Source of the DNA: Nocardioides sp. TRM66260-LWL
GTDB lineage: Bacteria > Actinomycetota > Actinomycetes > Propionibacteriales > Nocardioidaceae
Length of the DNA: 64,000 bases
Reading direction: 5' to 3'
NCBI RefSeq assembly: GCF_020075545.1
Contig: NZ_JAIQZK010000006.1
Span: forward strand, 124,001 to 188,000
This document shows positions 54,642-62,861 of the stretch, in pieces. The first letter of the stretch is position 1. Every line of letters begins with the position of its first letter. Below the pieces are notes generated by a model. That model was not told where the DNA came from. It worked only from the letters and a program-made list of their open reading frames with translations, and did not search any database. A program made the translations under genes and the position numbers.

Positions 54642-55307
54642 ATGGCCGACCCCGTCCCCAGCGCCGGCAGCGCCGCAGCGATCCGCGTCTTCCTGCTCGA
54701 CGACCACGAGATCGTGCGTCGCGGCATCAAGGAGCTCCTCGAGAGCGAGGGCGACATCGAGGTGGTCGGCGAGGCCGGCCTCGCCGAGGACGCCATCCGC
54801 CGCATCCCCGCGGTGCGCCCGCACGTCGCGATCCTCGACGGCCGGCTGCCCGACGGCTCGGGCGTCGACGTGTGCCGCGAGATCCGCTCGATCGACCCGT
54901 CGATCGCCGCGCTCATCCTCACCAGCTACGACGACGACGACGCGCTCTTCGCCGCGATCATGGCCGGCGCGGCGGGCTACGTCCTCAAGCAGGTGCGCGG
55001 CACCGACCTCATCGAGACCGTCCGCCGGGTCGCGGCCGGGCAGTCCACGCTCGACCCCCACGTCACCGCGCAGGTGCTCGAGCGGGTGCGGCGCGGCCCG
55101 GTCAGCGACCCCGAGCTCGACTCGCTCACCGCGCAGGAGCAGCGCATCCTGGAGCTCATCGGCGAGGGCCTCACCAACCGGCAGATCGCCGAGCGCATGT
55201 TCCTGGCCGAGAAGACGGTGAAGAACTACGTGTCCTCGCTGCTGGGCAAGCTGGGGCTGAGCAGCCGCACGCAGGCCGCGATCTTCGCGACCAAGCACAA
55301 GATCTGA
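54642..55307 (+). CDS. devR: NarL/DevR-type response regulator
   Basis: This 221-aa protein has a receiver domain with the acidic pair D20-D21, the phosphoacceptor Asp66 in ILDGRLPDG, the switch Thr94 (LTSYDDDD) and Lys116. A C-terminal LuxR-type helix-turn-helix follows (LTAQEQRILELIGEGLTNRQIAERMFLAEKTVKNYVSSLLGKLGL). The receiver and output sequence are close to DevR/DosR, the hypoxia regulator of mycobacteria; the name here is by similarity and context. The sensor kinase follows after one base. The ATG follows TACCGT by 6 nt, suggesting a leaderless devRS mRNA. Confidence 0.9.
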   Translation: MADPVPSAGSAAAIRVFLLDDHEIVRRGIKELLESEGDIEVVGEAGLAEDAIRRIPAVRPHVAILDGRLPDGSGVDVCREIRSIDPSIAALILTSYDDDDALFAAIMAGAAGYVLKQVRGTDLIETVRRVAAGQSTLDPHVTAQVLERVRRGPVSDPELDSLTAQEQRILELIGEGLTNRQIAERMFLAEKTVKNYVSSLLGKLGLSSRTQAAIFATKHKI

Positions 55308-55308
55308 C

Positions 55309-57054
55309 GTGCCCGAGCGCGCGCGCAAGGAGCTCGACGGCCTCCTGCGGGAGGTCATCGACCGGGTCGAGCTGGTCCTCGACGAGCGCGAGCGCATCCA
55401 GCTGCTGCTCGACGCCGTCGTCGCGCTCGGCGCCGACCTGCACCTCGACGGCGTCCTCGAGCGCATCGTCGCCAGCGCGGGACGCCTCGTCGACGCGCAG
55501 TACGCGGCCCTCGGCGTCGTCGGCCCGGCGGGGCGCGGCGAGTCCGGGCGCCGCCTGCTGACCTTCGTGCACGACGGCCTGTCCGACGAGGACGTCGCCC
55601 GCATCGGCTCCTTGCCGCAGGGCCACGGGCTGCTCGGCCTGATCATCGACCGTCCGGAGCCCGTGCGGCTCGCCGACATCGCCGCCCACGACGCCTCCGT
55701 CGGCTTCCCGGCCGACCACCCGCCGATGCACTCCTTCCTCGGCGTGCCCGTGCGCACCCGCGAGCGGGTCTTCGGCAACCTCTACCTGACGGAGAAGCGC
55801 GGGGGCGGCGAGTTCACCGACCGCGACGAGGCGATCGTCGTCGCCCTGGCGGCCGCGGCCGGCGTCGTCATCGAGAACGCCCGGCTCTACGAGGAGGCCG
55901 AGCGGCGGCAGCGCTGGCTCGAGGCGACGGCAGAGGTCACCGCGGTGCTGTCGGGGGCCGACTCCGGCGTCGACCCGCTGCAGCTGGTGGCCGACCGCGC
56001 GCGGGAGTGCGCCGGCGCGCCGCTCGCCTGGATCTCCCTCGGCACGACCCCGCAGGAGCTGACGATGCGGATCGTGTCGTCCGCCGACGGCGCCGGCGAC
56101 GTCGCGCCGCTGACCGACGTGTCCCTGGCCGAGTCCCTCGCGGCGCAGGTGGTGGTGACGGGGGCGCCGATCTCGGTGCGCGACGTCGCGGAGTCGCCGC
56201 ACGCGCTCGACGTCGCGCGGCTCTTCGGCTGGCCCGACCTCGGCCCGGTCACGCTGGTGCCGCTCGGCTCGGCGTCCGGCATCGAGGGAGTGCTCGCGCT
56301 CGGCTGGCACCGCGGCGAGGAGGACGCCCACGCGGCGGTCGACGTCGCCCTGGTCTCGGCCTTCTCCGAGCAGGCGGGCCTCGCGGTGCAGGTGGCGCGG
56401 GCCCGGGAGGACCAGGCGCTGCTGGCGCTGCTGGAGGACCGCGACCGCATCGGTCGCGACCTGCACGACCTGGTGATCCAGCGGCTCTTCGCGGTCGGGC
56501 TCGGGCTCGAGCGGCTGGCGCGGCGCACGGACGACGAGGCGCAGCGCGCCGGTCTCGAGCAGGCCGTCGACGACCTCGACGACACCATCCGCGACATCCG
56601 TCGCTCGATCTTCGCGCTGGGCGCCACCGCGACCTCCGACGACCTGCAGGCCGAGGTGACGCGCCTGGTCGACCGCGCCGCCGCCACGCTGAAGTTCCGG
56701 CCCACGCTGCGCTTCGACGGGCCGGTGCGGCTCCTGGTCGACGACACCGTCGCCCCCGATCTGCTCGCGGTGCTCGGCGAGGCGCTCTCCAACGCCAGCC
56801 GGCACGCGCACGCGACCCGCGTGGCGGTGTCGCTGGTCGTCGAGCCGCCGGCCGAGGGCGCGCCCGGACGCGTCGCTCTCGAGATCGTCGACGACGGTCG
56901 CGGCCTGCCGGACGCGCCGGTCGAGAGCGGACTGTCGAACATGCGGCTGCGAGCCGAGCGACGCGGCGGCTCGCTGCTGCTCGAGTCGGGTCCGCAGGCC
57001 GGCACCCGCCTGGTCTGGTCGGCGCCGATCGCGGGCGGGCCCGCGACGTCCTGA
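55309..57054 (+). CDS. devS: DevS/DosT-like GAF-GAF sensor histidine kinase
   Basis: This 581-aa soluble kinase has two GAF domains (about 45-200 and 215-370), a HisKA_3 dimer region with RDLHDLVIQRLFAVGLGLE (His386 is the likely phospho-acceptor), and a HATPase_c domain (EALSNASRHAHA, DDGRGLPD). In the first GAF domain the segment VGFPADHPPMHSFLGVPVRTRERVFGNLYLTEK matches the heme pocket region of DevS/DosT. His137 is a candidate heme ligand, which would make it a gas or redox sensor; that is inference. The GTG at 55309 follows the devR stop directly. Confidence 0.9.
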   Translation: MPERARKELDGLLREVIDRVELVLDERERIQLLLDAVVALGADLHLDGVLERIVASAGRLVDAQYAALGVVGPAGRGESGRRLLTFVHDGLSDEDVARIGSLPQGHGLLGLIIDRPEPVRLADIAAHDASVGFPADHPPMHSFLGVPVRTRERVFGNLYLTEKRGGGEFTDRDEAIVVALAAAAGVVIENARLYEEAERRQRWLEATAEVTAVLSGADSGVDPLQLVADRARECAGAPLAWISLGTTPQELTMRIVSSADGAGDVAPLTDVSLAESLAAQVVVTGAPISVRDVAESPHALDVARLFGWPDLGPVTLVPLGSASGIEGVLALGWHRGEEDAHAAVDVALVSAFSEQAGLAVQVARAREDQALLALLEDRDRIGRDLHDLVIQRLFAVGLGLERLARRTDDEAQRAGLEQAVDDLDDTIRDIRRSIFALGATATSDDLQAEVTRLVDRAAATLKFRPTLRFDGPVRLLVDDTVAPDLLAVLGEALSNASRHAHATRVAVSLVVEPPAEGAPGRVALEIVDDGRGLPDAPVESGLSNMRLRAERRGGSLLLESGPQAGTRLVWSAPIAGGPATS

Positions 57055-57059
57055 CGCGA

Positions 57060-57096
57060 CACGACCCCGTCCGACGTCGTCGTCGGCGGGGCCGTG
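57060..57096. terminator. Terminator of devRS
   Basis: The arms CACGACCCCGTCCGAC and GTCGGCGGGGCCGTG pair with one bulge and one mismatch around a short loop. It begins 6 bp after the devS stop. Confidence 0.7.
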
Positions 57097-57234
57097 CTCG
57101 GTCGCGGCGCTCGAGGCTGTGGGTGTCAGTCCGGGATCACCCCCGAAGCCGCGGTGGGGCTGGCTCCATCGTCCACCCATCCGGGTGACGTGACCAGCGT
57201 TCGGCGAGATTGCCCCGGAACCGGTGCGGACGTG

Positions 57235-57273
57235 ACCGACCCCGCCCGCCGGGTCGCGGCGAACGGGGTCGGT
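57235..57273. terminator. Terminator of the OsmC gene
   Basis: Perfect 10-bp arms ACCGACCCCG and CGGGGTCGGT have a 19-nt loop that can fold further. On the minus strand it lies 37 bp after the end of the OsmC gene. Confidence 0.65.
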
Positions 57274-57309
57274 GTCGGGGGCGCTGCGGAGGGCCCGCAG
57301 CGGCGTGGC

Positions 57310-57750
57310 TCAGGCCTCGAGCGCGGCGTCCAGGGTGATCTCGACGCCGGTCAGCGCCTTGGAGACGGGGCAGCCGGCCTTGGCGGCCTGCGCGGCGTTC
57401 TCGAAGCCGGCGGCGTCGAGGCCGTCGACCTCGCCGCGGACGGTGAGGGTGATGCCGGTGAGCTTGAAGCCGCCGGCGGAGTCCGGGCCGAGGGAGACGT
57501 CGGCCTTGACGTCGAGCGCCTGCGGGGTGCCGCCGGCCTCGGCGATCAGGGCGGACAGCTGCATCGCGTAGCAGGCGGAGTGGGCCGCGGCGATGAGCTC
57601 CTCGGGCGAGGTGGTGCCGTCGGCGTCCTCGGCCGCGCGCTTGGGGAACGAGACGTCGTAGGTGCCGACCTTGGAGCTGCTGAGCTCGACCTGGCCGGAG
57701 CCGTCCTCAAGCGAGCCGTTCCAGGCGGTGCGGGCGGAGCGAGTGGGCAT
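57310..57750 (-). CDS. OsmC/Ohr-family peroxiredoxin
   Basis: This 146-aa protein has the two redox Cys of the family, Cys60 in AAHSACYAM (peroxidatic) and Cys127 in AGCPVSKAL (resolving), with a Glu (50/51) and Arg typical of the active site. OsmC/Ohr proteins reduce organic hydroperoxides with dihydrolipoyl groups or similar thiols. It is divergent from an OhrR-like MarR repressor with a shared operator, so induction by organic peroxides is expected. The choice between OsmC and Ohr cannot be made firmly; the length and the strand order lean to OsmC. Confidence 0.93.
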   Translation of the reverse strand: MPTRSARTAWNGSLEDGSGQVELSSSKVGTYDVSFPKRAAEDADGTTSPEELIAAAHSACYAMQLSALIAEAGGTPQALDVKADVSLGPDSAGGFKLTGITLTVRGEVDGLDAAGFENAAQAAKAGCPVSKALTGVEITLDAALEA

Positions 57751-57782
57751 CGTGGAATCCTTACGTCAGCGGGACAGTTACG

Positions 57783-57807
57783 TCGTACACAAGATACTTG
57801 TCTACGA
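57783..57807. promoter_or_regulatory. OhrR operator between OsmC and MarR genes
   Basis: TCGTACACAAG and CTTGTCTACGA flank ATA and are complementary at 10 of 11 positions. The 25-bp palindrome lies in the 82-bp divergent space, and contains the perfect inner repeat ACAAG-ATA-CTTGT. It resembles OhrR sites of Bacillus and Xanthomonas in symmetry and position. Confidence 0.75.
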
Positions 57808-57832
57808 CCTTTATTCCCAGGAGGGGACCGTG

Positions 57833-58324
57833 ATGACCCAGCAGACGCCGCCCCCGGCCGACTCGGCACACCCCGCCGGAGACCCCGCCGGCCCCCTCGA
57901 CCCCCTCCTCTGCTTCGACCTGTACGCCGCCTCGCGCGCCGTCACCGCCGCGTACCGGCCGATCCTCGGCGACCTCGGGCTCACCTACCCCCAGTACCTC
58001 GTCCTCGTCGTCCTCGCCGCGGAGCCCGACGGCGCCGCCGGCCTGCCGATCAAGGCGCTCGGCGCCACGATCCGCCTCGACCACGCGACCCTCACCCCGC
58101 TGCTGCGCCGCCTCGAGGACGCCGGCCTGCTCACCCGGCGCCGCAGCGAGCGCGACGAGCGGTCGGTCGTCGTCGCCCTGACGAGCGCGGGCCGCGAGGT
58201 GGCCTCCCACTTCGACGACGTGCAGTGCCGCGCCGCCGAGGTGCTCGGCCTCGAGCCCGCGCAGATGGGCCAGCTGCGCGACCTGCTGCGCGCCGTCACG
58301 CTCTCCGCCACCGGCTCGCTCTGA
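57833..58324 (+). CDS. OhrR-like MarR-family peroxide sensor
   Basis: This 163-aa MarR winged-helix protein has the OhrR sensing motif PLLCFDLYAASR with Cys27, matching the reactive Cys of OhrR (LCFxLYAxSR). Tyr residues follow (Tyr41 and others), and a second Cys (Cys132) is where two-Cys OhrR proteins have theirs. It has IRLDHATLTPLLRRLEDAGLLTRRR as recognition helix and wing. It should repress itself and OsmC until oxidised by organic peroxide. The ATG at 57833 or the GTG at 57830 both fit an AGGAGG ribosome site; the upstream frame crosses the operator and is rejected. Confidence 0.92.
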   Translation: MTQQTPPPADSAHPAGDPAGPLDPLLCFDLYAASRAVTAAYRPILGDLGLTYPQYLVLVVLAAEPDGAAGLPIKALGATIRLDHATLTPLLRRLEDAGLLTRRRSERDERSVVVALTSAGREVASHFDDVQCRAAEVLGLEPAQMGQLRDLLRAVTLSATGSL

Positions 58325-58638
58325 CGCCGGCCCGCGGCGCCCATCTCGGTGGTCGAGCGCCGCTCCGGTGGTCGAGCGTGTCGAGACCCCCGCACCCGAA
58401 TGCTGACAGTGGCCTGCGGTCGACCAGCCGCGGTCTCCTCGCCGCTCGCCTTGGTCTCCGTGGCGGTCATGGCACTCGGTGGTCGCTCGCCGTCTCGGTA
58501 CAGCGGGTGTTCCCCCTTCGCCGCTGCCGGCTCCGCCGTTCGTCTCTCTCAGTTGTCTATGGCTGAGGTTCTCAAAACCCTCATCTGATCTGGGGATATC
58601 CACTTCTTTTCGAACGCGTGTTCGCATAGACTCAGGCT
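58325..58638. other. Promoter region of the second DUF222/HNH gene
   Basis: No gene is present in these 314 bp. From 58367 they align with the region before copy 1. Present are a 22-bp intergenic repeat at 58367-58388, a partial copy before it, the SOS box at 58610-58625 and a -10 TAGACT at 58627-58632. Confidence 0.8.
58610..58625 (+). promoter_or_regulatory. SOS (LexA) box of DUF222/HNH copy 2
   Basis: TCGAACGCGTGTTCGC is identical to the box of copy 1, with the -10 TAGACT 1 nt further on and ATG 6 nt after that. The conservation of this box, when flanks have changed, suggests it is under selection. Confidence 0.8.
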
Positions 58639-59949
58639 ATGCCCTCTCGGACTCCCCGGCTGCTGCGTGACAGCGACGCCCTGCGCGCCGCGATGGCCGC
58701 GCGAGCTGCTGCCGAGCAGGCTGAGCGGGACGTGTTCATCGCCGCGGCGGACTGGGCGATCGCGCACGTGGCCGGCAGTGGCGACGTGGCGGGGTACGTC
58801 ATCGACACCGGGATGATGCTCCCGCTCGCGGGCCAGGGTGCGCCGGAGGTCCAGGAGCATGCGGTCACCGAGTTCATCACCGCCCTCGGCATGACCCAGC
58901 AGGCGGGCTCCTTCTACGTCGGCCACGCCCTCGAGGCATGTGTGCGGCTGCCGCGGGTGTGGGCACGACTTCTGCGCGGGGAGCTGGCGGTGTGGCAGGT
59001 CCGCCGGATCACCGAGGACACCATCCCGCTCTCCGCCGAGGCAGCGGCGTTGGTGGATGCCCGGATCGCCGCGTACGCCCACCAGGTCTCGCGCACCCAG
59101 ATCTCGAACATCTGCCGGGTCGCCCAGGAGCACGCCGACCGCGGGGACGCAATCCTGCGGAAGGCCCGCGAGGCAGAGCACCGCCGTTTCGATGTGTGGC
59201 TCGGGCAGACCGGCTTCGACGGGACGGTCGACGTGTCCGCGATCCTCGACCAGCCCGACGCCGCCGACCTCGAGCGCGCCATCGCAGCCCTCGCGGAACA
59301 GCTGAAGGAGGCCGGCTCGGAGGAGACGCTGAGCGTCCGTCGGGCTAAGGCTGCCGGGATGCTCGCCCGCGGTGAGCAGGCGCTTCCGCTCGAGGCCGCT
59401 CCGGTCGAGTCGACCGCCAAGGCTCGCTCACGGCACCTCACGCTCTACGTGCACCTCTCCGTCGACGCGGTCACCGGGGCCCTCGGGGACGTCGCCCGGA
59501 GCGAGGCATCACGGTCGCCGCTCGGGATCGACGTGATCAAGGCCTGGTGCCAGGCCGCAGGGACGAGCGTCACCGTGCGTCCGATCCTGGATCTCGCGGC
59601 GGAGCGGTACTCCGACGCCTACGAGGTGCCAGACCTGATGCGCGAGCAGATCATCCTGCGCGACCACACCTGCGTGTTCCCGTACTGCCGCAGACCCGCG
59701 CGGTCCTGCGACGCCGACCACATCGACCCCTACGAGACCGGCGGCCCGACAGCGTCATCCAACCTCGCGCCACTGTGCCGCAAGCACCACCGCCACAAGA
59801 CCCACGACGGCTGGAGATACAAGCCGGCAGGACCGGAGGAGCCCGGGGTCTACCTCTGGCGCAGCCCGAACGGCGTCCGATTCCGACGCGACCGCCACGG
59901 CACCACCCTCGTGGTGGTCGAGCCTGTCGAGACCCCCGACACCACCTGA
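58639..59949 (+). CDS. DUF222 / HNH endonuclease (13E12-repeat family), copy 2
   Basis: The 436-aa protein is nearly the same as copy 1 through residue 420. It has the same DUF222 helices, a different short linker (about 249-258), and an intact HNH domain with CVFPYCRRP, CDADHIDPYETGG and CRKHHRHKTHDGW. The C-terminus differs: after GTT it reads LVVVEPVETPDTT, which is the translation of the 22-bp intergenic repeat. The stop codon lies in the loop of the hairpin formed by that repeat and its inverted copy. The start and SOS box are as in copy 1. Confidence 0.93.
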   Translation: MPSRTPRLLRDSDALRAAMAARAAAEQAERDVFIAAADWAIAHVAGSGDVAGYVIDTGMMLPLAGQGAPEVQEHAVTEFITALGMTQQAGSFYVGHALEACVRLPRVWARLLRGELAVWQVRRITEDTIPLSAEAAALVDARIAAYAHQVSRTQISNICRVAQEHADRGDAILRKAREAEHRRFDVWLGQTGFDGTVDVSAILDQPDAADLERAIAALAEQLKEAGSEETLSVRRAKAAGMLARGEQALPLEAAPVESTAKARSRHLTLYVHLSVDAVTGALGDVARSEASRSPLGIDVIKAWCQAAGTSVTVRPILDLAAERYSDAYEVPDLMREQIILRDHTCVFPYCRRPARSCDADHIDPYETGGPTASSNLAPLCRKHHRHKTHDGWRYKPAGPEEPGVYLWRSPNGVRFRRDRHGTTLVVVEPVETPDTT

Positions 59950-59972
59950 CGGTCTCGACAAGCTCGACCACC
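59913..59972. terminator. Repeat-built hairpin containing the stop codon of copy 2
   Basis: A copy of the 22-bp repeat at 59913-59934 and an inverted copy at 59951-59972 pair with one mismatch around a 16-nt loop that holds the TGA (59947-59949). The hairpin should act as a terminator. Confidence 0.75.
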
Positions 59973-60057
59973 CCACGCACGGCCCGCAGCCCGACACCAC
60001 CCGGTGATCGGGCTGCCGGCGTGCCCTACGGACAGCCGGGAGATGGGACGACGAGAG

Positions 60058-60849
60058 TCAGCCGAGCACCTCGAGCCGTCCGTCGGCATGGACGACGAGG
60101 CCGGTGCGTCCGCGGGAGCGGAGCCAGTCGGCGCCCTCGGCGTCCAGGGCGAGGGCGGCGGTGGCGTCGACGTCGGCGGTGGTGAGGTCGCCGGCGACGA
60201 CCGTCACCGAGGCGAGCGCGGATGGCACGCGTCCGGAGCGGGCGTCGACCACATGGGCTCCACGGCGGGCGAGACCGCTGGTGGCGACCGCTCCGCGACG
60301 CACGGGGATGGTGGCGACGACGCGGGTCGGGCCGGAGGGGTCCTCGACGCCGATCCGCCACGGCTCGCCCGCGGGATCGGCGACCGAGCAGGCGAGATCG
60401 CCCCCTCCGCCGAGGCAGGAGTCGGTGTCGGGCAGCGCCTGCAGGTGGCGCGCGGCCCGCTGGATCGCCCAGCCCTTCACGACGCCCGACGGATCGAGCG
60501 CGCGGTCGGGTCCGCGCCGCACGTCGAAGGCACCGCCGGAGTCGACCCGCGCCCGCTCACCGACGGCCAGCACCTCGGCGACCAGCGCCGCGTCGGCGGG
60601 TGGAAGGTCGTCGATCGTCAGCTCGCCGCGGCCGATCCGGGTGATCGGGGACTCCCGCCAGGTGGTGAAGAGGTCCTCGAGCGCCCGGAGCTCAGCGACC
60701 GCAGCGGTCCACGCGGCCCGCCCGACGGCGTCGCCGGCGTGCCGTCCGCGGAGCGCGACCGACACCGGCAGTCCCATCACCTGCTCGACCGCCCGCCACG
60801 TGCGGACGTCGACGCCGGCCACCGCGCTCACCGTGCCCACCGCGCTCAC
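60058..60849 (-). CDS. apbE: FAD:protein FMN transferase (ApbE)
   Basis: This 263-aa protein has the ApbE hallmarks. GAFDVRRGPDRALDPSGVVKGWAIQRAARHL contains the Mg2+/FAD loop, DSCLGGGGDLACS is the Gly-rich loop, and VATSGLARRGAHVVDARSGR is the conserved Thr/Ser and His block. It attaches FMN from FAD to a Thr of target proteins outside the membrane. The target is clear: the gene just upstream encodes an FMN-binding protein with the SGAT motif. The GTG at 60849 overlaps that gene's stop (GTGA). No lipobox is seen at its start, so export is uncertain. Confidence 0.93.
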   Translation of the reverse strand: MSAVGTVSAVAGVDVRTWRAVEQVMGLPVSVALRGRHAGDAVGRAAWTAAVAELRALEDLFTTWRESPITRIGRGELTIDDLPPADAALVAEVLAVGERARVDSGGAFDVRRGPDRALDPSGVVKGWAIQRAARHLQALPDTDSCLGGGGDLACSVADPAGEPWRIGVEDPSGPTRVVATIPVRRGAVATSGLARRGAHVVDARSGRVPSALASVTVVAGDLTTADVDATAALALDAEGADWLRSRGRTGLVVHADGRLEVLG

Positions 60850-61430
60850 AGACCAGCCTGGTCGAGGGCGCTCTGCAGCGAGGTCAGGTAGCCCTCGCTG
60901 GTGACGGTCGCCCCGGAGACCATGTCGATCTGCGCGGACTGCGCCTCGGTGGTCTCCTGCATGAGCACCGGCAGCGCGTAGGCGTTGATCTCGGCGTCCT
61001 TCGGGTTGTCGTTCGGGTACTGCGGCACCGCCACGGCGGTGATGGTCCCGTCCTCCACCGTGACGCTCACCTGCACCGGACCCCAGCGGGTCTGCGCCAC
61101 GGTGCCGGTGTAGGTCTTCGCGGCGGACGACGACCCGGACGAGGAGCCGGAGGAGGAGCCCGAGCCCGAGGAACCGGACGAGGAGCCCGAGCCCGAGGAA
61201 CCGGACGAGGAGCCCGAGGACGAGCCCGAGGACGAGCCCGAGGACGAGCCGCTCTCGGCCGGCGCGGACGACGTCGTGTCGGAGCCCGAGATCGGGGAGA
61301 CCGACGGCGGCGACTCCGAGCCGCTCAGCGCCATCGTCGAGGAGGTCGAGGTGCGGTAGCCGAACAGCAGCACCACCACCGTCAGCGTGCTCATGAGCCA
61401 CAGCACGATGCGTCGCATCGTCATCACCAT
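60846..61430 (-). CDS. Membrane-anchored FMN-binding domain protein with Ser/Gly linker
   Basis: This 194-aa protein has one N-terminal membrane segment (about residues 8-24), a linker made almost only of Ser and Gly (about 57-102), and an FMN-binding domain (about 105-194) ending with DMVSGATVTS. The D-x-x-S-G-A-T pattern is the flavinylation site known from NqrC/RnfG, so Thr175 should carry covalent FMN added by ApbE. It likely passes electrons outside the membrane. The start is uncertain: ATG at 61430, GTG at 61427 and ATG at 61424 all overlap the upstream stop. Confidence 0.9.
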   Translation of the reverse strand: MVMTMRRIVLWLMSTLTVVVLLFGYRTSTSSTMALSGSESPPSVSPISGSDTTSSAPAESGSSSGSSSGSSSGSSSGSSGSGSSSGSSGSGSSSGSSSGSSSAAKTYTGTVAQTRWGPVQVSVTVEDGTITAVAVPQYPNDNPKDAEINAYALPVLMQETTEAQSAQIDMVSGATVTSEGYLTSLQSALDQAGL

Positions 61431-62857
61431 CCGAAGGTCTCGTCGTGGAGGCGCTCGGGCGGGAGCCCGGCGCGCAGGAGGTCGTCGCGCAGGCGCTCGG
61501 CCCACGCGGCGGGACCGCACACGAACACGTCGCGGTCGAGGAGGTCGGGCACCCAGCCGCGCACGACGTCGACGTCGCGGTAGCGCTCGGCTCCCTCGGG
61601 CAGCAGTTCGCCGAGCCACGAGTCCGGGTGCCGCCGGCGTCCGGCCAGCGGGACGACCTGCAGCCCGCGGGTGCGGGCGAGCTCGTCGAGCTCGGCGCGG
61701 AAGAGCGGCTGGTCGGTGAAGCGGTAGAGCAGCGCCGCCTCGCCCGGGGCGTAGTCGAGACCCTCGGCGAGGGCACGCAGCGGGGCGATGCCGACGCCGG
61801 CGCCGATCAGCGCCACCCGCCGGGTGGTCCGCGCCCGGGCCGAGAGCCGACCGTACGGGCCCTCCACCGCCACCCGGCTGCCGCGACGCAGCGTCGCGAG
61901 CGAGCCGGAGCCGTCGCCGACGTCCTGCACGGTGATCCGCAGGCGGCGACCGTCCGGCGCGGCGGAGAGGGAGTAGGGGTTGGCGCGGGTCCAGCCGTCG
62001 CGGCCGAGGAACCGCCAGGTGAGGAACTGGCCGGCCTCCACCCGCAGGCGCGCGAGCCCGGGGCCGGCCACGTGCACCGAGACGATCCCCGGGGCCTCGC
62101 GGACGACGTCCTCGACCCGCAGGCCGAGGCGCAGGGTCCGGACGAGCGGCAGCAGCACCCGCCAGACCACGACGGCGCCCGCCGCCGCGCCCCACAGCGA
62201 CCACCAGAAGACGGTGCGGCCGGGCGAGGAGACCAGCTCGGTGCCGGTCCACAGCTGGTGCGGCAGCGCCAGCCCGACGCCGAGGTAGGCGTAGAGGTGC
62301 AGCAGGTGCCACGACTCGTAGCGCAGCCGTCGTCGCGCCGCCTTGACGCTGGTGACGACCACCAGGACGAGGCAGACGGTGCCGGCGGCCGCGAGCAGCA
62401 TGCCGGGGTAGGTGACGGTGAGGTCCCACAGCGTGCCGGGCGTCGCGGCCAGCGAGCCGGCGGCGTACCCCCAGGTGATCAGGCCGATGTGCGCGACCAT
62501 CAGCGTGAAGGACGTGAAGCCGACGAGCCGGTGCACCCGCGCCAGCTCGTCCTGGCCGAAGGCCCGCTCGAGCACCGGCACCCGGGCCATCAGGAGCACC
62601 TGCACGAGCAGCAGCAGCGACGACCAGAGGCCGGTGAGGCGCCCGGCGGAGGTGAGCCCCGAGGCCCAGCCGCCGAGCTCCTGGACGCCGCCGGCCGCCG
62701 TCCACCACCAGGTGACGAGCAGCAGGCCGGACCACAGGGAGACGACGGCCGCCAGGCGCACCGCCGCGTCCCGGCGCGAGCGGAGGCCCACCGGGACGGT
62801 GCGCCGCGGACGGGCCGCAGCGGCGCGCGGCGTCGCGGGACGGGTGAGCGTGGCCAT
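61424..62857 (-). CDS. Ferric-reductase-like membrane flavoprotein (FAD/NAD(P) oxidoreductase)
   Basis: The 477-aa protein has about six membrane segments with paired His (HRLVGFTSFTLMVAHIGL and SWHLLHLYAYLGVGLALPHQL) as heme ligands in a ferric-reductase-like domain. A cytosolic ferredoxin-reductase-type module follows: RANPYSLSAAP for FAD, LIGAGVGIAPLRAL for nucleotide, DVFVCGPAAW near the C-terminus. It would move electrons from NAD(P)H through FAD and heme to the outside. The neighbours are the FMN-binding protein and ApbE, so it is the likely electron donor. The ATG at 62857 is used; a GTG one codon earlier is possible. Confidence 0.92.
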   Translation of the reverse strand: MATLTRPATPRAAAARPRRTVPVGLRSRRDAAVRLAAVVSLWSGLLLVTWWWTAAGGVQELGGWASGLTSAGRLTGLWSSLLLLVQVLLMARVPVLERAFGQDELARVHRLVGFTSFTLMVAHIGLITWGYAAGSLAATPGTLWDLTVTYPGMLLAAAGTVCLVLVVVTSVKAARRRLRYESWHLLHLYAYLGVGLALPHQLWTGTELVSSPGRTVFWWSLWGAAAGAVVVWRVLLPLVRTLRLGLRVEDVVREAPGIVSVHVAGPGLARLRVEAGQFLTWRFLGRDGWTRANPYSLSAAPDGRRLRITVQDVGDGSGSLATLRRGSRVAVEGPYGRLSARARTTRRVALIGAGVGIAPLRALAEGLDYAPGEAALLYRFTDQPLFRAELDELARTRGLQVVPLAGRRRHPDSWLGELLPEGAERYRDVDVVRGWVPDLLDRDVFVCGPAAWAERLRDDLLRAGLPPERLHDETFGW

Positions 62858-62861
62858 CACG

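Larger units (their letters stand above)
58367..60012 (+). repeat. Duplicated segment, copy 2 (DUF222/HNH gene with flanks)
   Basis: This segment aligns with 12841-14475 in the same orientation, 45.5 kb away. The shared part includes the upstream repeat, SOS box, gene and the end CGGTGATCGGG. Copy 2 carries an extra inverted pair of the 22-bp repeat at its 3' end. Confidence 0.85.

Noticed and set aside
61140..61260. The Ser/Gly repeat of the FMN-binding protein as a frameshifted or spurious region
   Set aside because: The frame continues cleanly from the membrane segment into the FMN-binding domain, and such linkers are common between anchor and flavin domains.
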